64,000 bases of DNA from JABDBE01 sp049585795 (GCA_049585795.1 JBAVAQ010000026.1:1-64000), one strand, 5' to 3'; positions 23,537 through 33,032 are shown, counted from the stretch's first letter. The notes: a model not told the origin generated them from the sequence alone. Numbers and translations are program-made.

Positions 23537-25645
23537 CTATTCTTCTTCTTCCTTCACATCTCCGCGCGCGGCCTTGGCTTTCTCGATAATCTTTTCCTGC
23601 AGCAGGCCCGGCACAGCGTCGTAGTGATGCATTTCCATGTTGAAGCTGCCGCGGCCCTGGGTCATGGATGTGAGATCGACGCCATACGTCAGCATTTCGG
23701 ACATGGGGACTTCGGCTTTCACTACCGTGTTGCCGCCTTTGTTGTCCATACCCTGGATGCGGCCGCGGCGGCTGTTGAGGTCGCCCATGATGCTGCCAGC
23801 GAACTCGTCGGGAACGGTGATCTCGGCTGCCATCACCGGTTCGAGCAACGTGGGTTTGGCTTGCTCCATGGCTTTCTTGAAAGCGATGCGGCCTGCCATC
23901 TGGAACGACATGTCGTTCGAATCTACATCGTGATACGAGCCATCGTAAAGAATCACTCGGAAGTCCACGACTGGAAACCCGGCGAGATAGCCGCGGGAGG
24001 CTGCGTCTCGGATTCCTTTTTCGATGGCGGGAATGTAGTTCTTGGGGATTGCGCCGCCGAAGATATCGTTGACGAATTCGAACTCGCCGCCGCGGGGCAG
24101 CGGTTCCATTTTAATTTTGCAATCGCCATATTGACCGTGGCCACCGGTTTGTTTCTTGTGGCGGCCCTGGACATCGGCTTTGCCGCGGATGGTTTCGCGG
24201 TACGGAACTTTCGGGGCTTTGAGGATGACTTCGGTGTGGTAGCGCTTCTTCATCTTCGAGACGACCACTTCGATGTGCTGCTGGCCAGTTCCGGCGATCA
24301 GGAATTCTTTGGTTTGGGGGTCGCGGAAGAAGCGCAGCATGGCGTCTTCTTCCATGAGTTTGTGGATGCCGGGGCCGAGCTTGTCTTCGTCGGCGCGGCT
24401 CTTGGGCTCGATGGCGAACGTGATGGCAGGCTCAGAAAGATGAACTCGCGGATACTGAATGGGCGCGTTCTTATCGCCAAGTGTGTCCCCGGTCAGCGTA
24501 TCTTTCAGCTTGGATACAGCTCCAATATCGCCCGCGTGCAGCTCGGTTACAGGCACGGCGGTCTTGCCTTGCATGATGGAAATGTGGGCCAGCTTCTCCT
24601 GCGAGTTGCGGCTGAAGTTCTGCATCGTGGCGTCGTTTTTCAGCACGCCCGAAAAAACTTTGAAGTAAGAGATGCGGCCAGCAAAGGCATCGGAAATGGT
24701 CTTGAACACGTACAGCGAAACCGACTCGGCGTCGGTTTCGTGGCGCTTGGGCGGTTCGCCATTTCCAGAAGCCACCGCTTCTCCCTGCACCCATTCATGC
24801 TCAGAAGGAGCGGGCGTGTAATCCACGATGAAGTCCATCACCCGGTCAGCGCCAACGTTGCCTAGCCCGGAACCAAAGATTACGGGGAAGATCTTGTCTT
24901 CGCGAATGGCGTTGTGCAGGGCCGGAATGAGGTCTTCGACCGGGATGGTCCCTTTCTCGAAGAACTCCTCCATCAGCTTGTCGTCCCCTTCGGCGATCAG
25001 TTCAACCAGCTTTTCGTGGGCCTCCTGCGCCTGGTCTTTCAAGTTGGCGGGAATTTCAGTCTCTTTGCCTTTGCCGTTTCCGCCCAGTTCGTAGGTGTAG
25101 GCTTTCATCTGGACCAGATCGACCACGCCGGTGAAATTCTTTTCTTTGCCGATGGGCAACTCCAAGGGAATTACGGCGCGGCCGAACGCATTGGTCAGCG
25201 ATTCCAGTACCCGCTCGGCGTCGGCGCGTTCGCGATCCATGCGGCTGACCACGATGAGCCGGGGCGTTTTGAATTCTTCGCAGTAGTTCCAGACTCGCTG
25301 GGTTACGACCTCGACTCCGGCTACGCCGTCCACCACGACGACCGCTGCGTCAACCACGGGCAGCGCCAATTTGGCCTCGTGGACGAACATGTTGAATCCA
25401 GGAGTGTCGACGACGTTGATTTTGGTTTTGCCCCACTCGACATAAGCCAGACCGGCCGAGATCGACATCTTGCGGGCGATCTCTTCGTCGTCCCAATCGG
25501 TGGTCGCGGAGCCGTCGTCTACCCGACCGAGGCGCGGGGTTGCGCCCGAGGTGTAGAGCATGGCCGACACCAACGAGGTTTTTCCCGCATGCCCGTGGCC
25601 CACCACGGCGACATTACGGATGTTTGCGCCTTCGTAAACTTTCAC
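23537..25645 (-). CDS. Elongation factor G-like translational GTPase
   Basis: 702 residues from a GTG at 25645, preceded by AAGGAG. The open frame continues upstream, but those codons are made of the palindromic repeat. Motifs: G1 GHGHAGKTS, G3 DTPGF, G4 SRMD (instead of NKxD), then domain II (DAFAGRISYFKVFSGVL), domain IV (TGGHGQYGDCKIKMEPL) and the C-terminal EF-G fold (RRGRIQGMDNKGGN). The divergent G1 and G4 place it with the EF-G2/FusA2-like paralogues rather than the housekeeping EF-G. Its exact role (accessory translocation or ribosome rescue) is not known. Confidence 0.88.
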   Translation of the reverse strand: MKVYEGANIRNVAVVGHGHAGKTSLVSAMLYTSGATPRLGRVDDGSATTDWDDEEIARKMSISAGLAYVEWGKTKINVVDTPGFNMFVHEAKLALPVVDAAVVVVDGVAGVEVVTQRVWNYCEEFKTPRLIVVSRMDRERADAERVLESLTNAFGRAVIPLELPIGKEKNFTGVVDLVQMKAYTYELGGNGKGKETEIPANLKDQAQEAHEKLVELIAEGDDKLMEEFFEKGTIPVEDLIPALHNAIREDKIFPVIFGSGLGNVGADRVMDFIVDYTPAPSEHEWVQGEAVASGNGEPPKRHETDAESVSLYVFKTISDAFAGRISYFKVFSGVLKNDATMQNFSRNSQEKLAHISIMQGKTAVPVTELHAGDIGAVSKLKDTLTGDTLGDKNAPIQYPRVHLSEPAITFAIEPKSRADEDKLGPGIHKLMEEDAMLRFFRDPQTKEFLIAGTGQQHIEVVVSKMKKRYHTEVILKAPKVPYRETIRGKADVQGRHKKQTGGHGQYGDCKIKMEPLPRGGEFEFVNDIFGGAIPKNYIPAIEKGIRDAASRGYLAGFPVVDFRVILYDGSYHDVDSNDMSFQMAGRIAFKKAMEQAKPTLLEPVMAAEITVPDEFAGSIMGDLNSRRGRIQGMDNKGGNTVVKAEVPMSEMLTYGVDLTSMTQGRGSFNMEMHHYDAVPGLLQEKIIEKAKAARGDVKEEEE

Positions 25646-25672
25646 TGGATTACTCCTTATATACAGAGTCGC

Positions 25673-25718
25673 GTAGGGACAATCGCCCCCGGCTGTCCGG
25701 CCGAGCAAAGCTCGGCTC
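25673..25718. repeat. Palindromic repeat before the EF-G-like gene
   Basis: GTAGGGACAATCGCCCCC, GGCTGTCC, then CCGAGC-AAA-GCTCGG. The second hairpin is perfect. The element begins 28 bases upstream of the GTG start, inside the likely leader of the EF-G-like mRNA. Confidence 0.65.
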
Positions 25719-26005
25719 TGTCGCGACTAGAGATCTTATCTGCGGCGGGCCCCTAAAGAACAATTCGAGAAGATAGCCTATAGGCCAACGTCGAGCAGCC
25801 TGCCCAAAACTATGGATGCTAACACGGCTGGAGTGGACCTCTCAACCCGCCCGCGATTTCGGCAATGGGTCGGCTTACGTACCCCGCGCAAGATTCCTCG
25901 CCCCGCTGGAGAAAGCGGGGCTTCGGAATGACATCTCTTATAGTAAGAGGCCAGCCCGGTCTGGGCTACCAGTTTTCTCGACCACGCGCGTATGATCGAT
26001 TCGCT

Positions 26006-26308
26006 ATGCCGGGCGGCCGCACCAACGAACAGTGGATCGCGGAATATGCCTCCAGTCATCAGCACCCGGTAAACCGGATATGCCACACCCTGGGGATACC
26101 GTCGATTCTGATATCGGTCGCACTGTTCCTCGCTAGCATCTTCGTGCACCGGTTGTGGCTTTATGCGCTCGGGCTTTTTCTTGTGGGATGGATGCTGCAA
26201 TTCATCGGCCACGCATTCGAGCGCAAAGATCCTGAGTTTTTTCACGACTGGCGATTCTTGTTCGTCGGCGTGCGCTGGTGGTGGGCCAAGATCCACGGCA
26301 AGGCGTGA
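26006..26308 (+). CDS. DUF962/Mpo1-like membrane protein
   Basis: 100 residues from the ATG at 26006. The family pattern is present: EYASSHQHPVNRICHTLGIPS, two membrane helices, and FIGHAFERKDPEFF. Mpo1 of yeast is an iron-dependent dioxygenase of 2-hydroxy fatty acids, and the conserved histidines in SSHQHP, CH and GHAFE are its presumed metal ligands. Activity here is inferred from family only. It stands alone. Confidence 0.78.
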   Translation: MPGGRTNEQWIAEYASSHQHPVNRICHTLGIPSILISVALFLASIFVHRLWLYALGLFLVGWMLQFIGHAFERKDPEFFHDWRFLFVGVRWWWAKIHGKA

Positions 26309-26466
26309 GAAGTTTTCGGGGACGAGCTTCAGCAACCTTCTTCGTTCTTAAACCATCAAGTCGGATGCGATGTTTCCTCAAGTCGCTTAATTCGCCGATT
26401 TCGGAGTGTTGGCGCTGGGGCTTTCGTTTCAACCCCTCGAGGGACATTCCGAGAATTTACCCAAGA

Positions 26467-26501
26467 TTGACAATTGTGTGCCATCTGTTTCTGGCTATAC
26501 T
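26467..26501 (+). promoter_or_regulatory. Possible promoter for the copper-related genes
   Basis: The stretch TTGACAATTGTGTG is followed by TATACT at 26496. TTGTGT to TATACT has 16 bases between, while the perfect TTGACA is 23 bases away, too far. It lies about 100 bases before the ATG at 26598. Weak evidence. Confidence 0.3.
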
Positions 26502-26597
26502 GGTTAAACGTTTTTCCGGGGATTCGCGGGGGAGGCCGAAAACAGTTCGGGCCTGAAACTGATTTCTCTCTTGATCGTCTAAGTAACTTTTGAGCTT

Positions 26598-26948
26598 ATG
26601 CATCGTCTGACCGCGCGATCGCTGCTGGTTTTGATGCTAGTGGGTGTTTTCGTCCCGGTAGCTCTGGCGATCTCGCCGCCTCCCGCGACCGTCTGTTGCC
26701 TGCGCACAGGAATGCATCATTGCGGTATGGCGGACGACGGCCCGGCTTTTCGGGCTCCCTGCCCCTGCGATCATCCGTCCTGGCTGCCCCTGAGCGTCTC
26801 GCAGTTGGCGCATCTGCGGCCCGCAGCCACCGCTCTTGGCCTCTATCTATCCGAAGATCTTCAAGCCGACGCCCAGCTATTGCAGTTGTCTTGCGCGACC
26901 GACCATGCGCATTCTGGTCGCGCCCCTCCGCAATCCTCCGTCGCCTGA
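26598..26948 (+). CDS. Secreted Cys/His-rich small protein
   Basis: 116 residues with a signal peptide (ends near ALA, residue 24). The mature start is metal-ligand-rich: TVCCLRTGMHHCGM, then PCPCDHP, and later SCATDHAHSG. The family is not recognised. The Cys/His/Met pattern and the neighbours (TonB-dependent receptor, CusF-like protein) suggest copper or another soft metal as ligand; this is inference. Confidence 0.6.
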   Translation: MHRLTARSLLVLMLVGVFVPVALAISPPPATVCCLRTGMHHCGMADDGPAFRAPCPCDHPSWLPLSVSQLAHLRPAATALGLYLSEDLQADAQLLQLSCATDHAHSGRAPPQSSVA

Positions 26949-27124
26949 TTCCAAACAGCTGCCCGATTTCACCTCAGGAGCTAAAAAGCTCCCGAGATGT
27001 TTTCAGCACTGTGGCGCGAGTGAACTTGTGACCCCCCGAATTCGATTTGCGTCGGGAGATCTTTCTCACAAGTGCATAGGCGGCAGGGCCAACGGAACAA
27101 CCGGCAGAAAATTGGAGACATTTT

Positions 27125-29398
27125 ATGAGACCAGTGGTTCGCTTGACGGCTGTCTTTTTTTTCCTGGGGGCTGCGGCATTAGCCACGATTTTCGGTTCGG
27201 TTCACGGCGTCGTTCATGATCCTCAACACCGTCCCATTCAAGGGGCGCAGGTTACGCTAAAAGCGCAAAACTCGGACTGGACCCGGTCCCAGGTTTCCCG
27301 CGACAACGGGGAATTTGAATTCACTTCAGTTCCAATCGGAAATTACACAGCCGTAGTTACGTCGAAAGGCTTCCAGGAAGAACATCAAGACGTGATCGTT
27401 GAATCGGACACCAGCCCGGTATTGCATTTCGAGTTGGCGATCGCAGGCGCACCTGAAAGTGTCACTGTGAGCGAGAGTCCTGTGGAGGCGCCGATGGACA
27501 CGGTGACGCCGACGACGATGGTGAGCCGCATCGACATCCGGCAAACCCCTGGAGCGGACCGCACCAACGGAATGGAGATGATCACAGATTATGTGCCGGC
27601 GGCCTATGTGACGCACGATATGCTGCACATGCAGGGAGGCCACCAGGTCGAGTGGCTGATTGACGGCGTTCCCATTCCCAACACGAACATCGCCAATAAT
27701 TTGGGGCCGCAGATCGATCCGAAGGACATCGATTATCTCGAGGTTCTGAGGGGTAGCTACGACGCCGACTATGGAGACCGCACCTACGGAATCTTCAATA
27801 TCGCGCCGCGAAATGGTTTTGAACGCGATCGGGAATGTGATCTGGTGATCAGCGCTGGGAATTTCTACCAAACTGACGACCAGATCAGTTGTGGAGGACA
27901 CACCCAGCGATTTGCGTACTACGGCAGCTTGAACGGAAATCGAAGCAACTACGGACTTCAGACCCCGGTCCCACAAGTTGTCCACGACGCGGCAAACGGG
28001 TATGGAGGATTCGCCTCGTTCATCTTCAATCCCGATCCCAAAAACCAATTTCGGGTGGTGACCTCGTTGCGGCAGGACTATTACCAAATTCCCATCGACC
28101 CGGATCCCAACTCAGTCGGAAATTCGGTCTACCCTAGTTATGGCTTACGCGACGGCGAGCGTGAGCCCGACGGCTACGTCACCTTCTCATGGATTCACAC
28201 GTTCAATCCCAACTTGCTGACGACAGTTTCTCCCTTTTATCACTACAACGGCGCTGACTACCAAGGCGGGCCCAACGATTATCCCGTGATCTCAACCGTT
28301 ACTCAGACCGCCAACTACGCAGGGATGCAGGCATCCGTGAACGCAAACTTCTGGAAAAACGATCTGCAAGCCGGCGTCTACGGATTCTTTCAGCACCAGC
28401 ACAACTACTTCGACAACGTATTTACGGATGGAAGTCAGAACTTCCCCGCATCTTCAATTGGAGTAAACGGAGGAGTTGCCGCCGAATTCATCAACGACAA
28501 GTTCAAAGTCACGCCATGGCTGACTTTAATCGCCGGTCTGCGAGTAACGCAGTTCAACGCTACCATCTCGGAGAACGCAGTCGATCCCCGCTTTGGCGTG
28601 GCGGTGAGAGTTCCACGGCTGAATTGGGTGTTTCGCGCCTACTACGGTTATTTTTACCAGGCACCGCCATTAGTGACCGCAACCGGGGCGCTTCTGGATT
28701 TGGCCAACAGCCAGAATTTTGCTTTCGCTCCTTTGCACGGTGAGCAGGATATCGAATCGCAGTTTGGCGTTACTATTCCGTATCGCGGTTGGGATCTTAG
28801 CGCCGATACTTATCAGACCAGAGCGACGAATTGGCTGGACCATAACAACATCGGAGAGTCGAATCTGTTCTGGCCGATCACATGGGATAGGGCCTTGATT
28901 CAAGGCTGGGAGATCACGCTACGGTCGCCCAACATTTTGCACCACGGCCAATTTCACCTTGCCTATGCGAATCAAATCGCGCAGGCCACCTCGCCGATCA
29001 CTGGAGGCCTGATCTGCCCGACTCCCGTGACATCGGCATGTGACTTAGACATACCGCCAGGATATGCTCCCGTAGATCATGATCAGAGGAACACGTTGAA
29101 CCTGGGCTTCAATGCAAATTTGCCTTGGCAGAGCTACGCTTCAACCAATGTGTATTATGGCTCGGGATTCACCAACGGGCTGCCGGGCGTGCAGTACCCC
29201 GGGAATTATCTGCCGGGGCACACGACGTTTGATCTTGCGGTTGGAAAAACTTTCGCTGAGAAGTATACGATTTCGGTGACCGCGCTGAATGTAGCAAACC
29301 GGCGCGTTCAGCTCGACAATAGTTTGACGTTTGGCGGATTTCACTGGAACGATCCACGGCAAATCTATGCGGAGTTTCGTTATCACTTTCACTATTAG
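27125..29398 (+). CDS. TonB-dependent outer membrane receptor
   Basis: 757 residues. Order: signal peptide (to about residue 24), a carboxypeptidase-regulatory-like beta domain (GSVHGVVHDPQHRPIQGAQV), the plug domain (TPGADRTNGMEMITDYVP ... QVEWLIDGVPIPNT ... DYLEVLRGSYDADYGDRTYG), and a beta-barrel ending in YAEFRYHFHY with a terminal aromatic. The substrate is not evident from the barrel. The next gene is CusF-like and the preceding one Cys/His-rich, so copper or a copper chelate is a reasonable guess. GGAGA precedes the ATG by 6 bases. Confidence 0.88.
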   Translation: MRPVVRLTAVFFFLGAAALATIFGSVHGVVHDPQHRPIQGAQVTLKAQNSDWTRSQVSRDNGEFEFTSVPIGNYTAVVTSKGFQEEHQDVIVESDTSPVLHFELAIAGAPESVTVSESPVEAPMDTVTPTTMVSRIDIRQTPGADRTNGMEMITDYVPAAYVTHDMLHMQGGHQVEWLIDGVPIPNTNIANNLGPQIDPKDIDYLEVLRGSYDADYGDRTYGIFNIAPRNGFERDRECDLVISAGNFYQTDDQISCGGHTQRFAYYGSLNGNRSNYGLQTPVPQVVHDAANGYGGFASFIFNPDPKNQFRVVTSLRQDYYQIPIDPDPNSVGNSVYPSYGLRDGEREPDGYVTFSWIHTFNPNLLTTVSPFYHYNGADYQGGPNDYPVISTVTQTANYAGMQASVNANFWKNDLQAGVYGFFQHQHNYFDNVFTDGSQNFPASSIGVNGGVAAEFINDKFKVTPWLTLIAGLRVTQFNATISENAVDPRFGVAVRVPRLNWVFRAYYGYFYQAPPLVTATGALLDLANSQNFAFAPLHGEQDIESQFGVTIPYRGWDLSADTYQTRATNWLDHNNIGESNLFWPITWDRALIQGWEITLRSPNILHHGQFHLAYANQIAQATSPITGGLICPTPVTSACDLDIPPGYAPVDHDQRNTLNLGFNANLPWQSYASTNVYYGSGFTNGLPGVQYPGNYLPGHTTFDLAVGKTFAEKYTISVTALNVANRRVQLDNSLTFGGFHWNDPRQIYAEFRYHFHY

Positions 29399-29448
29399 GA
29401 GTTGGCAGGGACGGCCCGCGCGCATGACAATGGGAAAGGAGAATCGCG

Positions 29449-29856
29449 GTGAGCCATTCATTTGATTTACGGCGCGGGATGCGTGCAACGATCCTGTGCG
29501 TCATTGCCTTGATCTGCCTGGGCATATTGATCGCGTGCGGGCCATCGCCGAGCGCCAAGCAACCGGATACGAAGAGCGCAACTCAGGCGGGTGATAAAGG
29601 CGCGAAGCGCTATGCGTTGACTGGCCGCGTGGTATCCATCGACAAACCGACTCAATCGATGAATGTAGATGGCGATGAGATCCCCGGCTTCATGGCAGCG
29701 ATGACCATGTCTTATCAAGTCAAGGATGCCAGCGTGCTCAATAAATTGTCTCCCGGCGACCAGATCAAAGCGGAAATTGTGGTTGGCAATGACGGTGCAT
29801 ATCTCGAAAATGTCACGCTTGCACAGAAGGCGGCTTCGCCCAGCCCAACGAAGTGA
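29449..29856 (+). CDS. CusF-like copper-binding lipoprotein
   Basis: 135 residues from a GTG with GGAAAGGAGA 6 bases upstream. A lipoprotein signal (LICLGILIAC) precedes the CusF_Ec-type domain: GRVVSIDKPTQSMNVDGDEIPGF, with MAAMTMSYQV carrying the Met residues used for Cu(I), and LSPGDQIKAEIVV. This is the same short domain found with SCO and copper efflux systems. It starts 50 bases after the TonB-dependent receptor and is probably in the same operon. Confidence 0.8.
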   Translation: MSHSFDLRRGMRATILCVIALICLGILIACGPSPSAKQPDTKSATQAGDKGAKRYALTGRVVSIDKPTQSMNVDGDEIPGFMAAMTMSYQVKDASVLNKLSPGDQIKAEIVVGNDGAYLENVTLAQKAASPSPTK

Positions 29857-29929
29857 ACTCACCGGCGCAGCGGCTGCGCTGCCAGCTCCGGAGTAAGCAA
29901 CGCTTTGAGGCCGGCGACATTTTGAGCCG

Positions 29930-30145
29930 GTGGCCGCCGGTGAGAGGGACTATGGGTTGCCAGTCTGGGCAGGGGTGTTGCCGCTTGTCGTGCGGTCCGA
30001 ACCGCCCGTGGCAGCCGAGCAACTGGTAGATGGAGCCGAGATTCCTGATTACGTTCGGAATTATCAAGAGCGACTCAGCGGAAGCGCGCTGGGCCAAGAC
30101 ACTTCAATGCCCGGGCTGATCTGGGAACACGAGCGAGGTTTGTGA
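29930..30145 (+). pseudogene. C-terminal remnant of a PPOX-type flavoprotein
   Basis: The frame reads YGLPVWAGVLPLVV and then EIPDYVRNYQERL, the characteristic C-terminus of pyridoxamine-5-phosphate-oxidase-related FMN proteins. Nothing upstream encodes the flavin domain, and the frame runs on about 20 residues beyond the normal end. It reads as a truncated relic. Confidence 0.5.
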
Positions 30146-30191
30146 TGGCCAGGTTCATTGCCGGTCTTTACGCGAGTCGCGCGTCGGCTGC

Positions 30192-30217
30192 TACAATTGA
30201 CGGAGTTATTCAAGGAG
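30192..30217 (+). promoter_or_regulatory. Promoter -10 and RBS of the small basic protein
   Basis: TACAAT at 30192-30197 fits a -10 box, though I see no convincing -35. AAGGAG at 30212-30217 lies 8 bases before the ATG at 30226. Confidence 0.35.
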
Positions 30218-30225
30218 CGTAATTC

Positions 30226-30405
30226 ATGTCCGCACCCAGCCGTAGGCCAGAGATCCGCCGTCGCCGTACCCGCAAGGAGAAAATTCTCAAGCTGCGCAAG
30301 AGCCTAGCTGCGGCTTCCTCCGAAGCTGATCGTTCACGCTTCCGGGCGAAGCTGCATCGCCAAGGTTTGGTTTCTCCGGGAACACCCTTGCTTAAGGGTG
30401 AATAG
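30226..30405 (+). CDS. Small basic DUF6800-like protein
   Basis: This 59-residue gene starts at ATG 30226 with AAGGAG 8 bases upstream and stops at 30405. The product is very basic: PEIRRRRTRKEKILKLRKSL, then a second helix SSEADRSRFRAKLHRQGL. The pattern of an RRxEIRRRRxRxxKxxKLR helix followed by a charged helix resembles DUF6800 proteins of planctomycetes and other soil bacteria. The likely target is RNA or the ribosome, by charge only. Confidence 0.7.
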   Translation: MSAPSRRPEIRRRRTRKEKILKLRKSLAAASSEADRSRFRAKLHRQGLVSPGTPLLKGE

Positions 30406-30490
30406 GCGAAGCGTGGGCATTGTTTTATGTAGAAGTTCGCGTAAGCCTTTGAGTTTTTCGTTGTCCCGCACGAGCTAGTACACTTGCCGC

Positions 30491-31657
30491 CTACACTACC
30501 CTTTCGTATTGAACCTCTCTCACTTGTGTTCCAGCTACTTCTTTGTACACGCTAAGAATTTGCCGGGCGGAGGCTTCCCAGGAGAATTTCTTGACCTGCT
30601 CGTAGGCTCGTTGTTTGAACTTTTCACGAACCTGCTGGTCCAGCAGGACGCGGTGGAGAGCGCGCATGATTTCGAAGACGTTTTCCGGGTTCACCATCAC
30701 GGCGGCGTTGCCCACGACCTCGGGCAGGGACGACGTGTTCGAGGTCACGACTGGAGTTCCGTGCGCCATGGCTTCGAGCGGCGGCAATCCGAACCCTTCG
30801 TAGAGCGACGGGAAGACGAATATTTTGGCCGCGTCGTAAAACACCCGCAGCATTTCGATGGGAACGAATCCCATAAAGCGCACGTCATTTTGCACGCCTC
30901 CGCGGATGACGGTACGGCGCAGGTCGGGATGCTTTGAGAGTTCGTCGCCGATGATGATCAGCTTGAGGTCGGGGAACCGTCCCTCTTTTTCCAGTTCCGC
31001 TTTCAACGCCGAGAACGCTTCGATAATTCTGACCAGATTCTTATGCGGACTGATGCGGCCAGCATAAAGAAGAAAGGGATAAGTTACCAAATAACGCTCA
31101 GTGAGGACCTGGCGATCGGCGTCGGAGGCGTGACCATGGAGGAAGCGTTCATCAATGGCGTTGTAGACCACCTCGATGCGCGAGCTTGGGATGCCGAACA
31201 GTTTTTCAATCTCGCTCTTAGTGTACTTCGAAACTGCCAAGATTCGGGCCGCTCCTCTGAGCACACGGCGGGTCAGGTGAAAATGCAGGGAACGCCGCAG
31301 GCTGGAGCGATCGTGGGCGCGATACATGTGCTCGAGCACGTCGTGGACGGTCATTACGTAGGGACACGGCAGCGTGCGCGGCATCCAGAACAGGTGTGGG
31401 ATGTGGATCAGATCACAGTTCAGACGTTTGAGAATGGCGCGGCACTCGAGATACCCTTTAGCCGTGGTGCCGTCGTCGAGTAAGGAAATCGCATGAAAGT
31501 TTGGTGGGAGGGGAGCGATCTCTGCTACTTTTTGCGGTGAACCGATCAGAAAATATTCGTTGGAATGATCCAGGCGGCCGAGAGCGCGCACCACATTGCG
31601 GGTGTAGGTGCCCACGCCGAACTCAGTCATCCGCCGGATATCAATGGCTACCTTCAC
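30491..31657 (-). CDS. GT4-type glycosyltransferase
   Basis: GT-B fold glycosyltransferase of family 4, probably in cell-surface polysaccharide synthesis. The N-terminal domain begins VKVAIDIRRMTEFGVGTYTR (glycine loop). The nucleotide-sugar half carries YAGRISPHKNLVRIIEAF and the EX7E region YEGFGLPPLEAMAHGTPVV. A GTG at 31657 is preferred; the open frame starts at a TTG six codons earlier inside repeat DNA (ACCACAAAGGCC). About 388 residues. The next gene, glyA, is unrelated in function. Confidence 0.88.
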   Translation of the reverse strand: MKVAIDIRRMTEFGVGTYTRNVVRALGRLDHSNEYFLIGSPQKVAEIAPLPPNFHAISLLDDGTTAKGYLECRAILKRLNCDLIHIPHLFWMPRTLPCPYVMTVHDVLEHMYRAHDRSSLRRSLHFHLTRRVLRGAARILAVSKYTKSEIEKLFGIPSSRIEVVYNAIDERFLHGHASDADRQVLTERYLVTYPFLLYAGRISPHKNLVRIIEAFSALKAELEKEGRFPDLKLIIIGDELSKHPDLRRTVIRGGVQNDVRFMGFVPIEMLRVFYDAAKIFVFPSLYEGFGLPPLEAMAHGTPVVTSNTSSLPEVVGNAAVMVNPENVFEIMRALHRVLLDQQVREKFKQRAYEQVKKFSWEASARQILSVYKEVAGTQVREVQYERVV

Positions 31658-31720
31658 GGAGTGATTTAACCACAAAGGCCATGAAGGTACACGAAGGAAA
31701 TCCGATTTTGCCGAAAGCTT

Positions 31721-33007
31721 TCACGCCTTCACTTCTGCCTGCGCCCTGGCTCGACGATCTGCATATAGTGGGAAGGTGTCCGCCAGTTCCTGCACCTGCT
31801 TGCGGATTTTTTCCAGGACAGTGGCGTCGGTTCGGTGATGCAGGGCCTCGGAAATCCAGCGGCCCACTTGCCGCATTTCGGCCTCTTTCATGCCACGCGT
31901 AGTCAAGGCCGGCGTACCGATTCGAATGCCGCTCGGCTTCAAGGGTGGGTTGGTGTCGAAAGGAATGGCGTTCTTGTTGACAGTGATGCCCGCCTGGTCG
32001 AGCGCTTTCTCCGCTTCGCTTCCCAGCATGCCCTTGGAAAAGACGTCAACCAACATGAGATGGGTGTCGGTTCCACCAGAAATGATGCGGAAACCTTCGG
32101 CCGCGAGCGTGTCCGCCAATACTTTGGCGTTGGCTACGACCTGGCGGGCGTAATCGCGGAAATCCGGCTGCATGGCCTCACGGAAGCAAACCGCTTTGGC
32201 CGCGATAATATGCACGAGTGGCCCACCCTGCATCCCGGGGAAAACCACTTTGTCGATCGGAGCGGCGTAGTCCTGCTTGCATAGAATCATTCCGGCGCGT
32301 GGTCCGCGGAGCGTTTTGTGCGTCGTGGAAGTGACAATCTGGGCGTGCGGAACCGGCGAAGGATGAACACCGCCCGCGACTAGCCCGGCGAAATGCGCCA
32401 TGTCCACCAGGTAGATGGCGCCGACCTTGTCGGCGATTTGCCGCATGCGGGCGAAATCAATGATTCGGGGATACGCGCTGCCGCCGCCGATAATCATTTT
32501 CGGCCGCTCTTTTTCGGCCAGCTTTTCGAGGTCATCGTAATCGATGGTTTCGGTTTCCTTGGTCACCCCGTAGGGAACAATGCGGTAAGTCTTTCCGGAG
32601 AAATTAAGGTGGTGCCCGTGCGTGAGGTGTCCACCGTGGGCCAGGTTCAAACCGAGAATGGTATCGCCCGGTTGCAGCACCGCAGAGTAAGCTTCCATGT
32701 TGGCTTGCGATCCAGCATGGGGTTGGACGTTGGCGTGCTCCGCTCCGAACAATTGTTTCGCACGATCACGCGCCAGGTTCTCGACAACGTCTGCAAACTC
32801 GCAGCCTCCGTAGTAGCGCTTGCCCGGGTAACCCTCGGCGTACTTGTTGGTGAACACCGAGCCCATGGCTTCAAGCACAGCTTCGCTTACGAAGTTCTCT
32901 GAGGCGATCAGTTCAAGGCCTTCGTGCTGGCGGCGAACTTCGTTATCGATGGCAGCCGCCACTTGGGGATCTGCTTCGTAGAGCGGGCGCGACATGTTGT
33001 TGTTCAT
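31721..33007 (-). CDS. glyA: Serine hydroxymethyltransferase
   Basis: This PLP enzyme interconverts serine and glycine and feeds one-carbon units to folate. The catalytic segment TSTTHKTLRGPRAG holds the PLP lysine. Other family blocks are LELIASENFVSEAVLEA, NKYAEGYPGKRYYGGCE and NVQPHAGSQANMEAY. The ATG at 33007 (MNNNMSRPLYEAD) with GGAG upstream gives 428 residues, the usual size; the longer frame adds 16 residues of no family match. folK, another folate gene, is 30 kb away. Confidence 0.96.
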   Translation of the reverse strand: MNNNMSRPLYEADPQVAAAIDNEVRRQHEGLELIASENFVSEAVLEAMGSVFTNKYAEGYPGKRYYGGCEFADVVENLARDRAKQLFGAEHANVQPHAGSQANMEAYSAVLQPGDTILGLNLAHGGHLTHGHHLNFSGKTYRIVPYGVTKETETIDYDDLEKLAEKERPKMIIGGGSAYPRIIDFARMRQIADKVGAIYLVDMAHFAGLVAGGVHPSPVPHAQIVTSTTHKTLRGPRAGMILCKQDYAAPIDKVVFPGMQGGPLVHIIAAKAVCFREAMQPDFRDYARQVVANAKVLADTLAAEGFRIISGGTDTHLMLVDVFSKGMLGSEAEKALDQAGITVNKNAIPFDTNPPLKPSGIRIGTPALTTRGMKEAEMRQVGRWISEALHHRTDATVLEKIRKQVQELADTFPLYADRRARAQAEVKA

Positions 33008-33032
33008 TTCAGTCTCCGCAAAGATACCGCGT

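Noticed and set aside
23624..24865. Long 413-codon plus-strand open frame
   Set aside because: It lies wholly antisense to the EF-G-like gene, whose motifs are unambiguous; the long frame reflects GC-rich codon use.
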